Origin: Pseudomonadota bacterium
GTDB lineage: Bacteria; Pseudomonadota; Gammaproteobacteria; Xanthomonadales; SZUA-38
Assembly: GCA_039033415.1 (NCBI GenBank)
Contig: JBCCCR010000019.1
Location: forward strand, 1-64,000
Reading direction: 5' to 3'
DNA length: 64,000 nucleotides
Both the position numbers and the translations under genes were made by a program. Each line of letters begins with the position of its first letter. The first letter of the stretch is position 1. The notes under the pieces are model-generated. The model was not told the origin of the DNA, ran no database searches, and saw nothing but the letters and a program-made list of their open reading frames with translations. This document shows positions 52,668 to 62,934 of this stretch, one piece after another.

Positions 52668-55600
52668 CGGTGGCGGCTCCGTGGGGCTGCATGTCAATCA
52701 GGCCGCCGTAGTCCAGGGTGAAGCCGAGGCGGCGGAAGTGAGGCAGCAGCGGCGACTCCTTCACCGGTTCACCATCGATCTTTTCGATGACAACCATCGC
52801 GCTGCGGCGGCCGGTTTTTGGCAGGCCGCGCAGCGTTTCTATGGCGGCGTCCAGGGCGCCCGAGTCATCTTCCAGGCTTTCCGGAAAAGTCACCAAATGC
52901 CGATTGCGGGCGGTGACAAACAGCAGCGGACGCCCTCGCGCCAGCAGCACCCACGCTCCCGCGACCCGCCGCGGCTTGGCGCGCTTGGCGTTGGCGCAGG
53001 TCGGCCAGGGGACCAGCGCACCAAACGGATTGGCCGGGTCGATGGCGCACAGCACCACAATATCGGCCCGACTGATCGGGGTGTCCCGCTCCTCGGCGTC
53101 GCTGCGCGCGCCTCGCAGCCGGTCCACCGCACCGGCCAGCGCAAACTGTGCGCCGGCAAGGCCGTCAACAAAATGCCCGCGGCGACAGCGACCCTGTTCC
53201 GCGAGCTCTCGCAGCACCTTGTAGATGGCCGAGAAGCCGCCGGGGATATCCTCGGCCTGAGCACACTGGCGGCTGACCACGCCGTAACGGTCGAGCAGCA
53301 GGCGGGCTTTGGCCAGCGCCCGCTCGGTGTCCGGCACCGGCACGGCGACGAGGCTCGCCACGGCCGACCAGCGTCCGCCCGCCGTCGACGGGCCGGGCGC
53401 GCGGCGCGCGCCACGGCGGCGGGTGCCGCCGGAGAGCGAGCGAAAGGGACTGAACGTATCGTTCGTGATTTGACCGTCCCAGACCAGGTCCCAGAGCGCG
53501 GTGGCAAACTCTTTTGCGCCGTGGCCGCTCTGCTCCAATACGGCCTGCATCTCAAACGAAAATGACGCGCCGTTCTGGGTGAGATGGTCCAGGATTTGCG
53601 CATGCAGGTCGCTGGCCGGCTCGTAGGGTGGAGGCGGGGTGAGAAGCTGGCGCACCTCGCTGCGCAGGTACAGCGCAACCCGGCCGTCTTTGGGTCCGCT
53701 GGCGCCGCGCCCAACCCAAACGACCGAGCCGTCCGCCGCCAGCATGTCCAGCATCTCTGGACGAAAGCCGGCCACGCGGCGCGGCAGGATGATGGTGCTG
53801 AGCGTGGACCAGGGCAACGCGAGATCCTGCAGCTGGCCGATCACCTCGAGCAGCCGCTGCGGCCCTCCGCGCTCGTCGTCCAGCCCCTGCCACTGGGGCA
53901 GGTACAGGGCCAGGCTGGGGGTGTCGACCGCCGCCGCCTCGTCTCGCAGGCTGGCCAGGTTGCGTCGCTTGAGCCTTCGAAGGACCTCAGCATCACACCA
54001 GTCCAGCTCCACGCCGCCGGGGCGAATCTCACCGCGGGTCAGCACGCCGCGCTGCTCCAAAAGCTGCAGCGCCGGTTCGAGCTGAGCGGGTCGAAGACCC
54101 CACTGGGTTGCCGGGTCAGCGGTGACAAACGGCCCGTGATGGCGCGCGTAGCGCTTCAGCATCTGCTCGAGCGGCTGCTCCACGGTAGCGGTAAACGCGT
54201 CTGGCACCCCACCGGGCAGCGCGACGCCCAACGCGTCCCGGTAGAGCCCGCTGTCCTCCGCGGCAATCCAGCGCTGCTCGCCACCGATGGATACGCAGAG
54301 TGCACGACGCTGCTGCTTGAGCTCTCCCAGCCAGGCTTCGGTGGGCCCGGCGGAGCGAAGCTCGAGATCTGCCTGACTCAGGTCGCCGAGGCGTCGCAAC
54401 AGATCGTGCAGGTCGTCAGCATCACGGGCCTGGTAGTCCTCGGTGAGTCGTTGGAGCTCTTCTTCCAGCTCCGCCAGCACGTCCCGGTCGATCAGGTCGC
54501 GCAGCTCGGCCTGGCCCAGCAGCTCCCCCAGCAGCGCGCGATCGAGCGTCAGCGCCTGCGCGCGCCGTTCGGCCAGCGGCGCGTCCTGCTCGTAGAGGTA
54601 GGCCGCCACGTAGGCAAACACCAGCGAACGAGAAAACGGTGAGGCGCTGGGGGTTTCCACCTCCTCGACGGTGATTCTTCTCCCCGCGATGTCACGCAGT
54701 AAGTCTTTAAGGCCAGGTAGATCAAAGACGTCGGCCAGCGCCTGGCGATAGGTTTCCATGACAATCGGAAAGCTGGGGTATTGCCGGACCGCCGCCATCA
54801 GATTCTGTGATTTGAGCCGTTGGGCCCACAGCGGAGATCGCTGGCCCGGACGGTTGCGCCGCAGGAGCAGCGATCGCACCGCGTTTTCCCGGAACAGGCC
54901 CGCAAAGAGCGCGGTGCCGGCCAGCTGGTCGGTGATCAGCTCCTCGACTTCCTCGGCGCCGGGGATCAATGCATCCAGGGCCGGCAGCTCGTCAGCGTCG
55001 GCGAGTCTTAAGACAATGCCGTCGTCGGTGTACATCACCTGCATCTCAAAGCCAGCGAGCTCACCGAGCGTCCGCTGGAGCGCCATGGCCCAGGGGGCGT
55101 GGATGCGCGCGCCGAACGGTGTGAGGATACAAACCCGCCAGTCTCCCAGCTCGTCGCGAAATTTTTCGACGACAATATTTTGATCGGTGGGCAGGGTGCC
55201 GCAGTGGCTCTTTTGCTCGGTCAGATACTCCGCCAGATTCTGGGTGGCGAGCTCGTCGAGCGGCGTGTGGCTCGCGATCCACTGACGGGCTTTGGCGGGA
55301 CCGTAGCGGCCCGCCTTGCGAATGAATTCACCGATCGCCTGACCCAGCTCGATCGGCCGGCCCGGTCCGTCCCCGCGCCAGAAGGGCAGGCGACCCGGTT
55401 CGCCGGGGGCGGGAACCACTAGCACGCGATCGCGCGTAATGCCCTCAACGCGCCAGGTGCTGGCGCCGAGCATGATGTTGTCGCCGACCCGCGTTTCGAA
55501 CACCATCTCCTCGTCCAGCTCTCCGACCCGAGGGCCGTCTTCCCCGAGATGGACACCGTAGGCGCCGCGGTCGGGAATGGTCCCCGCATTCATTCGGGTA

Positions 55601-57123
55601 ACCATGGCAGCGCCGCGACGAGGTGACAGGGTGTCGTTGCTGCGGTCCCAGGACAGCAGTGGCTTGAGATCCGCAAAGTCGTTGGAAGGATAGCGCCCGG
55701 TCAGCATATCCAGCACGCCCTCGAGCGCCTGGCGTGACAGGTTTCGATAAGACCACGCTCCGCCCACCAGGCTGGCAAGCTCCTCCACCGTTCGGGGCTC
55801 GTCACAGCAGGCCGCCACCAGCTGCTGCGCCAGCACGTCCAGCGGATTGTCTGGCACCTCGATCGACTCGAGCTCGGCCTCAAGCATGCGGCTGGCAACC
55901 ACGGCGCTCTCCAGCAGATCGCCGCGGAATTTAGGAAAGACCCTCCCGTGGCTGATTTCGCCGACGCCATGGCCGGCTCGGCCAACGCGCTGAAGGCCGC
56001 GAGCCACCGACCCGGGCGACTCCACCAGCACCACGAGATCCACCGCACCCATATCGATGCCGAGTTCCAGGGAGCTTGTGGCCACAATGCCGCGGATGGC
56101 ACCGCTCTTCAGCCCCTCCTCGATCTCGGCGCGTTTGGCGTGGGAGATGCTGCCGTGGTGCGCTCGCACCAGCTCCTCCTCAGCCAGTTCGTTGAGCTTC
56201 TGCGCCAGCCGTTCACAAAGGCCGCGGCTGTTGACAAAGACAATTGTGGCCCGGTTTTCATGGATCGCCCCGAGGAGCTGGGGATAGATCGCCGGCCAGA
56301 TGCCTCGCTCTGCCTGCGGGGTGCCAACCTCTCGACTGTACAGCTCGCCGAGGATGGATCCGCCGCTGTCGGGTTGGGGCTGGGCCGGCGGGTTTTGCAT
56401 GTCCGGCACCGGCACCTTCACCTCAACCGCAATCCGCGGTTTTGCCGAACAGTCGATGACCTGCACCGGGCGCTGACCGCCGAGAAACTTGGCTACCGCC
56501 TGCAGCGGCCTGACGGTGGCCGAAAGACCGATACGTTGGGGTTCGTGCTGGGCGAGTGCTGACAGTCGTTCGAGCGACAGTGCCAGGTGGGTGCCTCGCT
56601 TGGTCGGCGCCAGCGCGTGGATTTCGTCGATGATGATCGTGTCGACGGTCTTCAGGTTGGCAGCGGCTTTGGAGCCCAGGATCAGGAAAAGTGACTCGGG
56701 CGTCGTCACCAAAATCTGCGAGGGGTGTTTCGACTGCTGCTGACGCTCGCGCTGGGGCGTGTCGCCGGTGCGTACGGCCACGGTGGCGGCGTGGAAGGGT
56801 TTGTCGATTCTTGCTGCCGTGCGGCTGATGCCCACCAGCGGGGAGCGGAGATTGCGCTCGATATCGTAAACGAGCGCCTTCAGGGGCGAGATGTAGAGCA
56901 CGCGAACGCCCGCGGTTGCCTCGGCGTCAGCCGCGCTGCTTTCCCGGCCGAGCCGGTCGATGCCCGACAGGAAGGCGGCCAGGGTTTTCCCGCTGCCTGT
57001 CGGGGCTACCAGCAGGCAGTGCTCCCCCTGACGGATCGCCTCCCAGCCTTGGGCCTGGATTGCCGTGGGGTGAGAAAAGTTCTCTTGAAACCACTGGGCG
57101 GTGGCGGGATGAAACTGCTTCAC
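52660..57123 (-). CDS. lhr: Large helicase-related protein Lhr (ATP-dependent DNA helicase)
   Basis: A 1487-residue superfamily 2 helicase, close to full-length Lhr of E. coli and mycobacteria. Walker A PTGSGKT (41-47), DEIH (166-169), motif III GLSATVRP and motif VI QRVGRAGHG are present, followed by the winged-helix and beta-barrel Lhr core and a long C-terminal extension (about residues 880-1487). Lhr translocates 3'-5' on single strands and unwinds DNA-RNA hybrids, linked to DNA damage tolerance. It leads a transcript lhr-nei-cyclophilin with overlapping ends. Confidence 0.95.
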   Translation of the reverse strand: MKQFHPATAQWFQENFSHPTAIQAQGWEAIRQGEHCLLVAPTGSGKTLAAFLSGIDRLGRESSAADAEATAGVRVLYISPLKALVYDIERNLRSPLVGISRTAARIDKPFHAATVAVRTGDTPQRERQQQSKHPSQILVTTPESLFLILGSKAAANLKTVDTIIIDEIHALAPTKRGTHLALSLERLSALAQHEPQRIGLSATVRPLQAVAKFLGGQRPVQVIDCSAKPRIAVEVKVPVPDMQNPPAQPQPDSGGSILGELYSREVGTPQAERGIWPAIYPQLLGAIHENRATIVFVNSRGLCERLAQKLNELAEEELVRAHHGSISHAKRAEIEEGLKSGAIRGIVATSSLELGIDMGAVDLVVLVESPGSVARGLQRVGRAGHGVGEISHGRVFPKFRGDLLESAVVASRMLEAELESIEVPDNPLDVLAQQLVAACCDEPRTVEELASLVGGAWSYRNLSRQALEGVLDMLTGRYPSNDFADLKPLLSWDRSNDTLSPRRGAAMVTRMNAGTIPDRGAYGVHLGEDGPRVGELDEEMVFETRVGDNIMLGASTWRVEGITRDRVLVVPAPGEPGRLPFWRGDGPGRPIELGQAIGEFIRKAGRYGPAKARQWIASHTPLDELATQNLAEYLTEQKSHCGTLPTDQNIVVEKFRDELGDWRVCILTPFGARIHAPWAMALQRTLGELAGFEMQVMYTDDGIVLRLADADELPALDALIPGAEEVEELITDQLAGTALFAGLFRENAVRSLLLRRNRPGQRSPLWAQRLKSQNLMAAVRQYPSFPIVMETYRQALADVFDLPGLKDLLRDIAGRRITVEEVETPSASPFSRSLVFAYVAAYLYEQDAPLAERRAQALTLDRALLGELLGQAELRDLIDRDVLAELEEELQRLTEDYQARDADDLHDLLRRLGDLSQADLELRSAGPTEAWLGELKQQRRALCVSIGGEQRWIAAEDSGLYRDALGVALPGGVPDAFTATVEQPLEQMLKRYARHHGPFVTADPATQWGLRPAQLEPALQLLEQRGVLTRGEIRPGGVELDWCDAEVLRRLKRRNLASLRDEAAAVDTPSLALYLPQWQGLDDERGGPQRLLEVIGQLQDLALPWSTLSTIILPRRVAGFRPEMLDMLAADGSVVWVGRGASGPKDGRVALYLRSEVRQLLTPPPPYEPASDLHAQILDHLTQNGASFSFEMQAVLEQSGHGAKEFATALWDLVWDGQITNDTFSPFRSLSGGTRRRGARRAPGPSTAGGRWSAVASLVAVPVPDTERALAKARLLLDRYGVVSRQCAQAEDIPGGFSAIYKVLRELAEQGRCRRGHFVDGLAGAQFALAGAVDRLRGARSDAEERDTPISRADIVVLCAIDPANPFGALVPWPTCANAKRAKPRRVAGAWVLLARGRPLLFVTARNRHLVTFPESLEDDSGALDAAIETLRGLPKTGRRSAMVVIEKIDGEPVKESPLLPHFRRLGFTLDYGGLIDMQPHGAATGA

Positions 57124-57331
57124 ATTCTGGTTGGTATCAGCATCGCGTTAGGCCGGCAACCGTAGCAACCGACGGGTCAATGCGCTGTGTTTGTGTGAAC
57201 CGGCGCACAATGTCTGAATTTTCCTACAGTAATACCCGCCGTTCCCTGTAGCAATCGACACCCGAGGCTGAGGCTTGTGCTGTCGTTTCCCGAGATAATT
57301 AACGTGTCGCTTTTCAACAAGGATCGTGCTG

Positions 57332-57739
57332 ATGGGTAACTGGAAACTGGCTGACCGAGATTTAAGCGGGTTCCTTCGGGATCTGAAAAACGCTTGCCAC
57401 AAGGTCGACTGCGGCGAGCCGCCGCCGGCCTGGCTGAGCGATGACGATCAGTGGCGGGGGGCAACGCCCAGCCTGCGCCAGCAGGTCCTTCGGCGCCTCT
57501 GCGAGTCGCGTCGGCTCACGCAGGCCTACGATACCTGGAAGGAGCGCGCGGAGCAGCTGCGGACCCGCTCCCGCGTGCAGCGGCGCATGGGTGAGCGGGC
57601 ATTGGCTGAACGCACCCATCGATGGGCGAATCGTTTCTGGGATCGCGCGCTGCTTGCCGCGGCGCTGGCCTTTGAGCGCGAGACCCGCGCCGAGCGAGCC
57701 TGGCTAGACTTCTGGCGACGAAAGAAAGTGCCGAACTAA
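57332..57739 (+). CDS. Small basic protein of unknown function
   Basis: A 135-residue soluble protein, rich in Arg and Trp and mostly helical. The ATG at 57332 has an AAGGA ribosome site at the right spacing, so the upstream GTG was not used. Conserved-looking elements include WLSDDDQWRGATPSLRQQVL and ERTHRWANRFWDRALLAAAL. I do not recognise the family. It is divergent from lhr and its 3' end overlaps the convergent ligase gene by four bases, so a repair-related role is possible but unsupported. Confidence 0.65.
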   Translation: MGNWKLADRDLSGFLRDLKNACHKVDCGEPPPAWLSDDDQWRGATPSLRQQVLRRLCESRRLTQAYDTWKERAEQLRTRSRVQRRMGERALAERTHRWANRFWDRALLAAALAFERETRAERAWLDFWRRKKVPN

Positions 57740-59271
57740 CCTCCCGCTTGGTGAAGCTGGCGCACCGTCGTCAGGGTGTCAGCTTCCAGCGGCGTTTTGT
57801 CTTTGCGGTAGCGCTTTACCCGGGCGAAGCGTAGCGCCATCCCCGCGGGATACTGCGGGCTGGTTTGAACGTCGCTGAAGGCGATCTCCACGACCAGTTT
57901 CGGTCTCACGAAGACGACATGTCCCTCGGTGTGGGTCTGGAGGGCCAGCAGCCGTTCGGTTTGCCAGGCCAGCAGCCGATCGGTCAGCCCCTTAAAGGTC
58001 TTGCCCAGCATGACAAATTCCCCTGACTCGGCGTCGCGGGCACCCAGGTGTAGATTTGAGAGCTTGCCCTTGCGCCGGCCGCTGCCCCATTCGGCCGCCA
58101 GCACCACAAGATCCAGCGTGTGGGCCTGCTTGATCTTGAGCCAGTCGGCACCGCGGCTGCCAGCCATATAGGGTGCCGTCAGCGACTTCGCCATGACGCC
58201 CTCATGCCCCGCGCTAAGCGCGTCGGTGAGGAACCGCGTGGCCTCCTCGCGGCTGGCGCTGATCAGCCGGTTGACCCGCAGCGACGCGGGCAGAGCCTGT
58301 TCCATGGTCCGGATGCGTCGGCTCAGGGGTTCATCGATAAGCGACTCGCCGTTGAGCATCAGACAATCGAACACGAAGAGCTGCAGCGGAATTTTTTGGG
58401 TCATCTCCGCGACGTTGAGGCGTCGGCCAAAGCGCCGCATCGTCACCTGGAACGGCAGGGGCCGGCCATCCTCGCGCAGCGCCAGCACCTCACCGTCAAA
58501 GATGCCTGATTCCAGGGGGAGATCCGCGACGATTGCCGCGATCTCCGGCAGCGACTCGGTCACCGGATTGAGCTGGCGACTGTAGAACTCCACGCGCGTG
58601 CCTTCCCGATGTATCTGCACGCGGGCGCCATCCAGCTTGATCTCCAGCGCCGCCTCACCCAGCGCCTCCATCGCGCCCGGCATGTCGTCCGCCGGCTGCG
58701 CCAGCATGGGCTTAACCGGTTTGAACAGCTCCAGCTTAAACTGCGCCAAGCCCGCCAGGCCGTCGGTCCAGGCAGCTACCGCAACCGGGGCGGGGTCGCC
58801 GGCCAGCATCACCGCGCGCCGCAGCTCGCTCGCGGGCAACTCGGTCGCGTCTGCCAGCGCGTCGATGAGCACGCCTTCCAAAGCACCCTGCCGCAGCTCG
58901 CCCAGCACCAGGCGGCTGACAAAGCGGCCCTCGTCGTCGCTCAGGCGGGCGTAAAGCTGGGTGAGCGTCTCTTGCCGAGCCTTGCCCGAGCCAGCGCCTT
59001 TGGTCGCGGCGATCTGGTCGAAGGTCTGATCAAGCTCTAGGAGCTCAACGGTTGAGGGTTCCGGACCCTGGCCCGGGGTAAGCTTGCTGATCAGCGCCGG
59101 CCCCAGGCCGATCTTGCCCTGAGGCAGCGCGCCGCTGAGGTAGTTCACCACCAGCGCCCGCTCCTCTGGGAGCGTGGCGCCTAAACAGGCCGCGAGCGCC
59201 GCCCGCTTTTTCAGACGGCTGCGGGTTGCGGCGACCGCGCCGGAAGCCGCGACCAGGTCTCTTAGCAGCAT
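57736..59271 (-). CDS. ATP-dependent DNA ligase
   Basis: A 511-residue ATP-dependent ligase of the archaeal/LigB-like type: N-terminal DNA-binding domain (about 1-185, QGKIGLGPALISKL), nucleotidyltransferase domain with the adenylated Lys212 in EIKLDGARVQIHR, downstream FDGEVLAL and EGVMAKSL motifs, WLKIKQAH, and an OB domain ending in PAGMALRFARVKRYRKDKTPLEAD. Bacteria usually rely on the NAD-dependent LigA, so this is an accessory repair ligase. It lies near lhr and nei on the same strand but in a separate transcript. Confidence 0.94.
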   Translation of the reverse strand: MLLRDLVAASGAVAATRSRLKKRAALAACLGATLPEERALVVNYLSGALPQGKIGLGPALISKLTPGQGPEPSTVELLELDQTFDQIAATKGAGSGKARQETLTQLYARLSDDEGRFVSRLVLGELRQGALEGVLIDALADATELPASELRRAVMLAGDPAPVAVAAWTDGLAGLAQFKLELFKPVKPMLAQPADDMPGAMEALGEAALEIKLDGARVQIHREGTRVEFYSRQLNPVTESLPEIAAIVADLPLESGIFDGEVLALREDGRPLPFQVTMRRFGRRLNVAEMTQKIPLQLFVFDCLMLNGESLIDEPLSRRIRTMEQALPASLRVNRLISASREEATRFLTDALSAGHEGVMAKSLTAPYMAGSRGADWLKIKQAHTLDLVVLAAEWGSGRRKGKLSNLHLGARDAESGEFVMLGKTFKGLTDRLLAWQTERLLALQTHTEGHVVFVRPKLVVEIAFSDVQTSPQYPAGMALRFARVKRYRKDKTPLEADTLTTVRQLHQAGG

Positions 59272-59310
59272 GCGTTCAGCAGACTTTGAGCAAAGCGGTG
59301 GGATCGAACA

Positions 59311-62300
59311 CTAGACGGTCACGGCATTGCCGCGGAAGATCCGCGCCAGGTAGCGGCTGTCCTTGGGCCGCGGAGCCGGGACCGAACACTGGAGTACCGC
59401 TGCAACCAGACGCTGCATTTCCTCTGCGAGCTCCTGATCATTGCTCGGCTCCTCGGCCCGGGCTCGCCGGGTCAGCTGAACCTGATTGATCGCCGGGGCC
59501 GTCGGCAGCCTTTCGCCTTCGACGCCGAGCGTCACGGTAAAGGCGTGCAGCGAGTTCTTGGCAAACAGCGCCAGCGCAAACTCCTCCCGCGTGGAGGCGC
59601 GGGAAGTGCCCGAGGTCACCAGCACAATCTGGCACCCTTCGATGAGCGCGGCTTTCTTGGCGGCTCGGAAGTGGTGAGTCAGATGATTGCCCACCACGTC
59701 GGCGAACTCCTCAGTGGTGAGTACCCGATCCCAGCTTCGGCCAGCGTCTGCGGCTAGAGGCTTGAGCGGCATGCGAACAAACGGTGTGCTGACCACCACG
59801 TCGATAGACCCCATGGCGGCCCGCGCCTCATCCATCGCCTTTTCGATATGGTCGGTGACCGGTCTGACCGTCAGATTGATGCCGTCGAGCTTGGCCATTC
59901 TTGCGGTCAGCGTTTTGGCGGTGTCTTCGCTGCTGACCAGCAGCGTCAGCGCAGCAATCTTGTGCTCAGCAAACCCCTCCGCAATCGCCTGCAGCTCCTC
60001 GCGCATGGTGTCGCCGATCAACACCACCTTCTTGCCGTTGAGCTGAGCCAGGTCTTCCTTGCCGGGGTGGAGCATCATTTCTCCTTCGGTCACGGATCGA
60101 TCAAACTTCAGGCCGCCCGACGGATGGAACGTCTCACCGCTGACAATCTGGTCGGCCAGGCTGAAGACGGTGGAGACCGCCACCTGTTCGTCGGTGGGCA
60201 TCCGATGAAGGTGCAGTCGATTGATAATACCCGCCTCGATCTTCTGGGCCGCGCGCTCGATGTCTCCGGCTTCAAAGAAGTCGCCTTCGGGTGTCTCGCA
60301 GGCATCGAGAAAACGCTCGCTGTCGGCAGCGCTGATTTGCCCACCGACTTCGAGGCGCCGGCACAGCTTCTCTGCCAGCGGGCCGCTGAGGAGATAGTCT
60401 GAGGCGTTGGCGACCGCTGAACCCTCGGCGGCCTGGGTGATCAGCGTGGCCAGGGCTCGCGGTGCGTCGGCCCACTCGCTGAGCTGATCCAGGCGATTGA
60501 TCGCGAGCTTTTGCAGGCACGATTTCAACACGTCATCGGGGGCGGTCAGCAGGGCGCCGTACACCTTGTTGAGCCGGATGTTCTCCAGGATCAGCCGCCC
60601 GCGGCGCGAAAAGAGCCCCGGTGCGCCGCCGAGGCCGCGCAGCCGGGCGCCGTCAACCGGACCCGGTGCCATCGCATTGATCTGAATCTCCGGACCCAGA
60701 TGCCGGGACAGGATTTCCGCCAGGACCCGCTGCCCCGCTTTGGACACCGAGTAGTCCGCGCGATTGGGATAGGCGACAGCCAGATACTTTTCGCCACCAA
60801 AATAGCTGGACACGTTCAGGATATTGCCGCTGCCATGGTCTTTCATCGTTGGCGCGAACATCCGGATCAGCGCGTAGTTGCTGATCAGATTAGCTTCCAT
60901 GGTGCGGTTCCAGTCGTCGAGACTCATGTCGACAACCATCTCCTCCGCGCCTGAGATGCCGGCGTTGTTGATGAGAAAGTCCACGTTGCCGAACAGCGCC
61001 ATGGCGTGGTCGAACAGCTTCTGGAGCGCTGCGGCGTCGCCGACGTCGACATCGGGAAGGATGAACACCCGGTTTTCCGGATCGCCGTACCCCGACAGGC
61101 GCAGCTCTTCGACGATGCTGTCGCGGGCGCTCGCGAGCTTTTCTTCGCTGCGCGCGCTGAGCAGCACCCGCGCGCCCGCCAGCGCCAGAAAACGTCCGAG
61201 CTGCAGGCCGATACCCAGACTGCCGCCGGTGATCACCGCGCTTTTCCCTCGATGCAGGCCCGGCAGCACGCGCTGGATCGACATCGGCATCGACGACTTG
61301 CCGGTAGCGCGCTGGATGGACTTCGGCAGCCAGAGGTTGATCGCGTCCATCTTTCGTACACGATTGTTCAGCGTCACGCACCAGTCTGCGGCGAAGGCCA
61401 CGTTGTCGGGTTCGCTGTTGTCGAACCGGACCAGCTGGTTGGGGCTGAGTGCAAACGGTCGCGTACCTGTCCTCAGCTGATGTTCAGACTCCAGGCGCCA
61501 GACGCGGATCAGCGCCTCGATGGCAGCTCGGCTGACGTCGTTCAAGAGATTGCCTCGCCCGTCGTCGGGGTTGGTCACGAACGTGACGGCCGGCGCCGCC
61601 TGCTGCTTCGGCCAGGACGCGAGGCGCTCGCTCAGGGCCGACGCAAAGGCGACCGGCGCGGCCAGCTCCCGCTCAATGAATTGTGCAACGTCGCGATCTT
61701 CCGCGCTAGCCAGCGCGTGACCGTGGTCGGCGTTGGCGGTTGCCGGGAGGTAGATGACGCCGTCGAGCTGTTCGAACTGATCGCCGATCAGCTCGAAAAC
61801 ACGCTCCAGCGATTCGGGCCGGAGCGGATTGACGTGCTGCAGCTGAATCCAGCGGTCCTCGCCGCTCGCCAGCTGCGCTCGGGCATGACCGACGGCTTCC
61901 AGCGAACGAAAGCCGATGACAACCTGCGCACCGTGGTTTCGGTTGCGCCGCGCGAAGGTCAGCGCGTCGTCAACGTCGCTGCCGCCGATAATGAGGATGA
62001 CCCGATGTCGGAGGTCAACCAGCCGGCTGTCCGGCCACGAAACCAGCTTAAAGCGGCTTTGGGCCGGCACCTGCATGCCGTGCGTCACCTCCAACGCGTG
62101 GCCGGATAAGCCGCTGGATTCCTCGCTGGCCAGCCAGGTGATGGTGTCCGCGACGTTGGTCGGCGTGGGGTAGCGAAAGTCCAGCTGCCCGTCGTCGTCC
62201 GCCTTTTTGACGGTCATCAGCCCGCGGAAATGCTCTGAAGTGCTTCCCGACTCGAGCTGCTGCAGCTCGTCCATGGCGGCAAACACGGTGTCGATGCGTT

Positions 62301-62934
62301 CCGACTTGATCGGCCCAGGGAACACCGTGTTGACCCGCACCGCCTGTCTACTGGGGCCGAGCTCGCGCGCAAGGCCCAGCGACAGGGCGTTCAGCGCCGA
62401 CTTGGGGACAACGTACGGGATCCGACCGAAGTATGGCGTGCGAGAGAATATGGTTGATACGTTGATCACCGACGCGCCGTTCGACAGTCGGGGCAGGGCG
62501 GCTCGTGTCATATTCCAAGGTCCGCCCAGCAGGTTCATGCAGGCCTCGAAGAGCGTCTCCGCATCGCCGATCTGCAGTTTCTGGTCCTCGCTGAACGGGA
62601 TGTGCTCCAGCGTTTGTTTTGGGCCCGCGCCGCCGGCATTGTTGATCAGGACGTCGATGTCGCCAAAGTGTTCGGTTGCGGCGCCAACCACGGCTTCGCA
62701 GTCGGCGGGCACCGCGCAGTCACCCGCAGCACAAAGGATGCTGGAAGCGTCAAATCCCTCTTCGACCAGCTGCTCGGCCAGCTCTGTGAGCTTTTGTTCC
62801 GTGCGGCCGTTCAGCACAACCCTGGCGCCCTCCTGGAGCAGGTGGCGGGTAATGTGGGAGCCGATATTGCCGGCGGCTCCGGTCAGAATGATGTGGCGGC
62901 CGGTGAGCCGGCCAGTGCTGATTGATTCGCTCAT
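59311..62934 (-). CDS. mcr: Malonyl-CoA reductase, bifunctional (3-hydroxypropionate pathway)
   Basis: A 1207-residue fusion of two SDR-type reductase halves, matching Chloroflexus Mcr in length (about 1220) and order. The N-terminal half has TGAAGNIG (18-25) and YVVPK near 175, and in Chloroflexus reduces malonate semialdehyde to 3-hydroxypropionate. The C-terminal half, from about 560, has ITGGSLGIG, NRADYSVSK near 728 and SGETFHPSGGLKFDRS, and reduces malonyl-CoA to the semialdehyde. Blocks such as NVSSYFGGEK, QINAMAPGPVDG and the RRARAEEP end are the ones I recall from Mcr. Both steps use NADPH. The gene overlaps the upstream reductase by four bases. Confidence 0.92.
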   Translation of the reverse strand: MSESISTGRLTGRHIILTGAAGNIGSHITRHLLQEGARVVLNGRTEQKLTELAEQLVEEGFDASSILCAAGDCAVPADCEAVVGAATEHFGDIDVLINNAGGAGPKQTLEHIPFSEDQKLQIGDAETLFEACMNLLGGPWNMTRAALPRLSNGASVINVSTIFSRTPYFGRIPYVVPKSALNALSLGLARELGPSRQAVRVNTVFPGPIKSERIDTVFAAMDELQQLESGSTSEHFRGLMTVKKADDDGQLDFRYPTPTNVADTITWLASEESSGLSGHALEVTHGMQVPAQSRFKLVSWPDSRLVDLRHRVILIIGGSDVDDALTFARRNRNHGAQVVIGFRSLEAVGHARAQLASGEDRWIQLQHVNPLRPESLERVFELIGDQFEQLDGVIYLPATANADHGHALASAEDRDVAQFIERELAAPVAFASALSERLASWPKQQAAPAVTFVTNPDDGRGNLLNDVSRAAIEALIRVWRLESEHQLRTGTRPFALSPNQLVRFDNSEPDNVAFAADWCVTLNNRVRKMDAINLWLPKSIQRATGKSSMPMSIQRVLPGLHRGKSAVITGGSLGIGLQLGRFLALAGARVLLSARSEEKLASARDSIVEELRLSGYGDPENRVFILPDVDVGDAAALQKLFDHAMALFGNVDFLINNAGISGAEEMVVDMSLDDWNRTMEANLISNYALIRMFAPTMKDHGSGNILNVSSYFGGEKYLAVAYPNRADYSVSKAGQRVLAEILSRHLGPEIQINAMAPGPVDGARLRGLGGAPGLFSRRGRLILENIRLNKVYGALLTAPDDVLKSCLQKLAINRLDQLSEWADAPRALATLITQAAEGSAVANASDYLLSGPLAEKLCRRLEVGGQISAADSERFLDACETPEGDFFEAGDIERAAQKIEAGIINRLHLHRMPTDEQVAVSTVFSLADQIVSGETFHPSGGLKFDRSVTEGEMMLHPGKEDLAQLNGKKVVLIGDTMREELQAIAEGFAEHKIAALTLLVSSEDTAKTLTARMAKLDGINLTVRPVTDHIEKAMDEARAAMGSIDVVVSTPFVRMPLKPLAADAGRSWDRVLTTEEFADVVGNHLTHHFRAAKKAALIEGCQIVLVTSGTSRASTREEFALALFAKNSLHAFTVTLGVEGERLPTAPAINQVQLTRRARAEEPSNDQELAEEMQRLVAAVLQCSVPAPRPKDSRYLARIFRGNAVTV

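Noticed and set aside
59311-62934. Polyketide-synthase ketoreductase fragment
   Set aside because: The two SDR halves match malonyl-CoA reductase in order, length and conserved blocks, and there are no KS, AT or ACP motifs.
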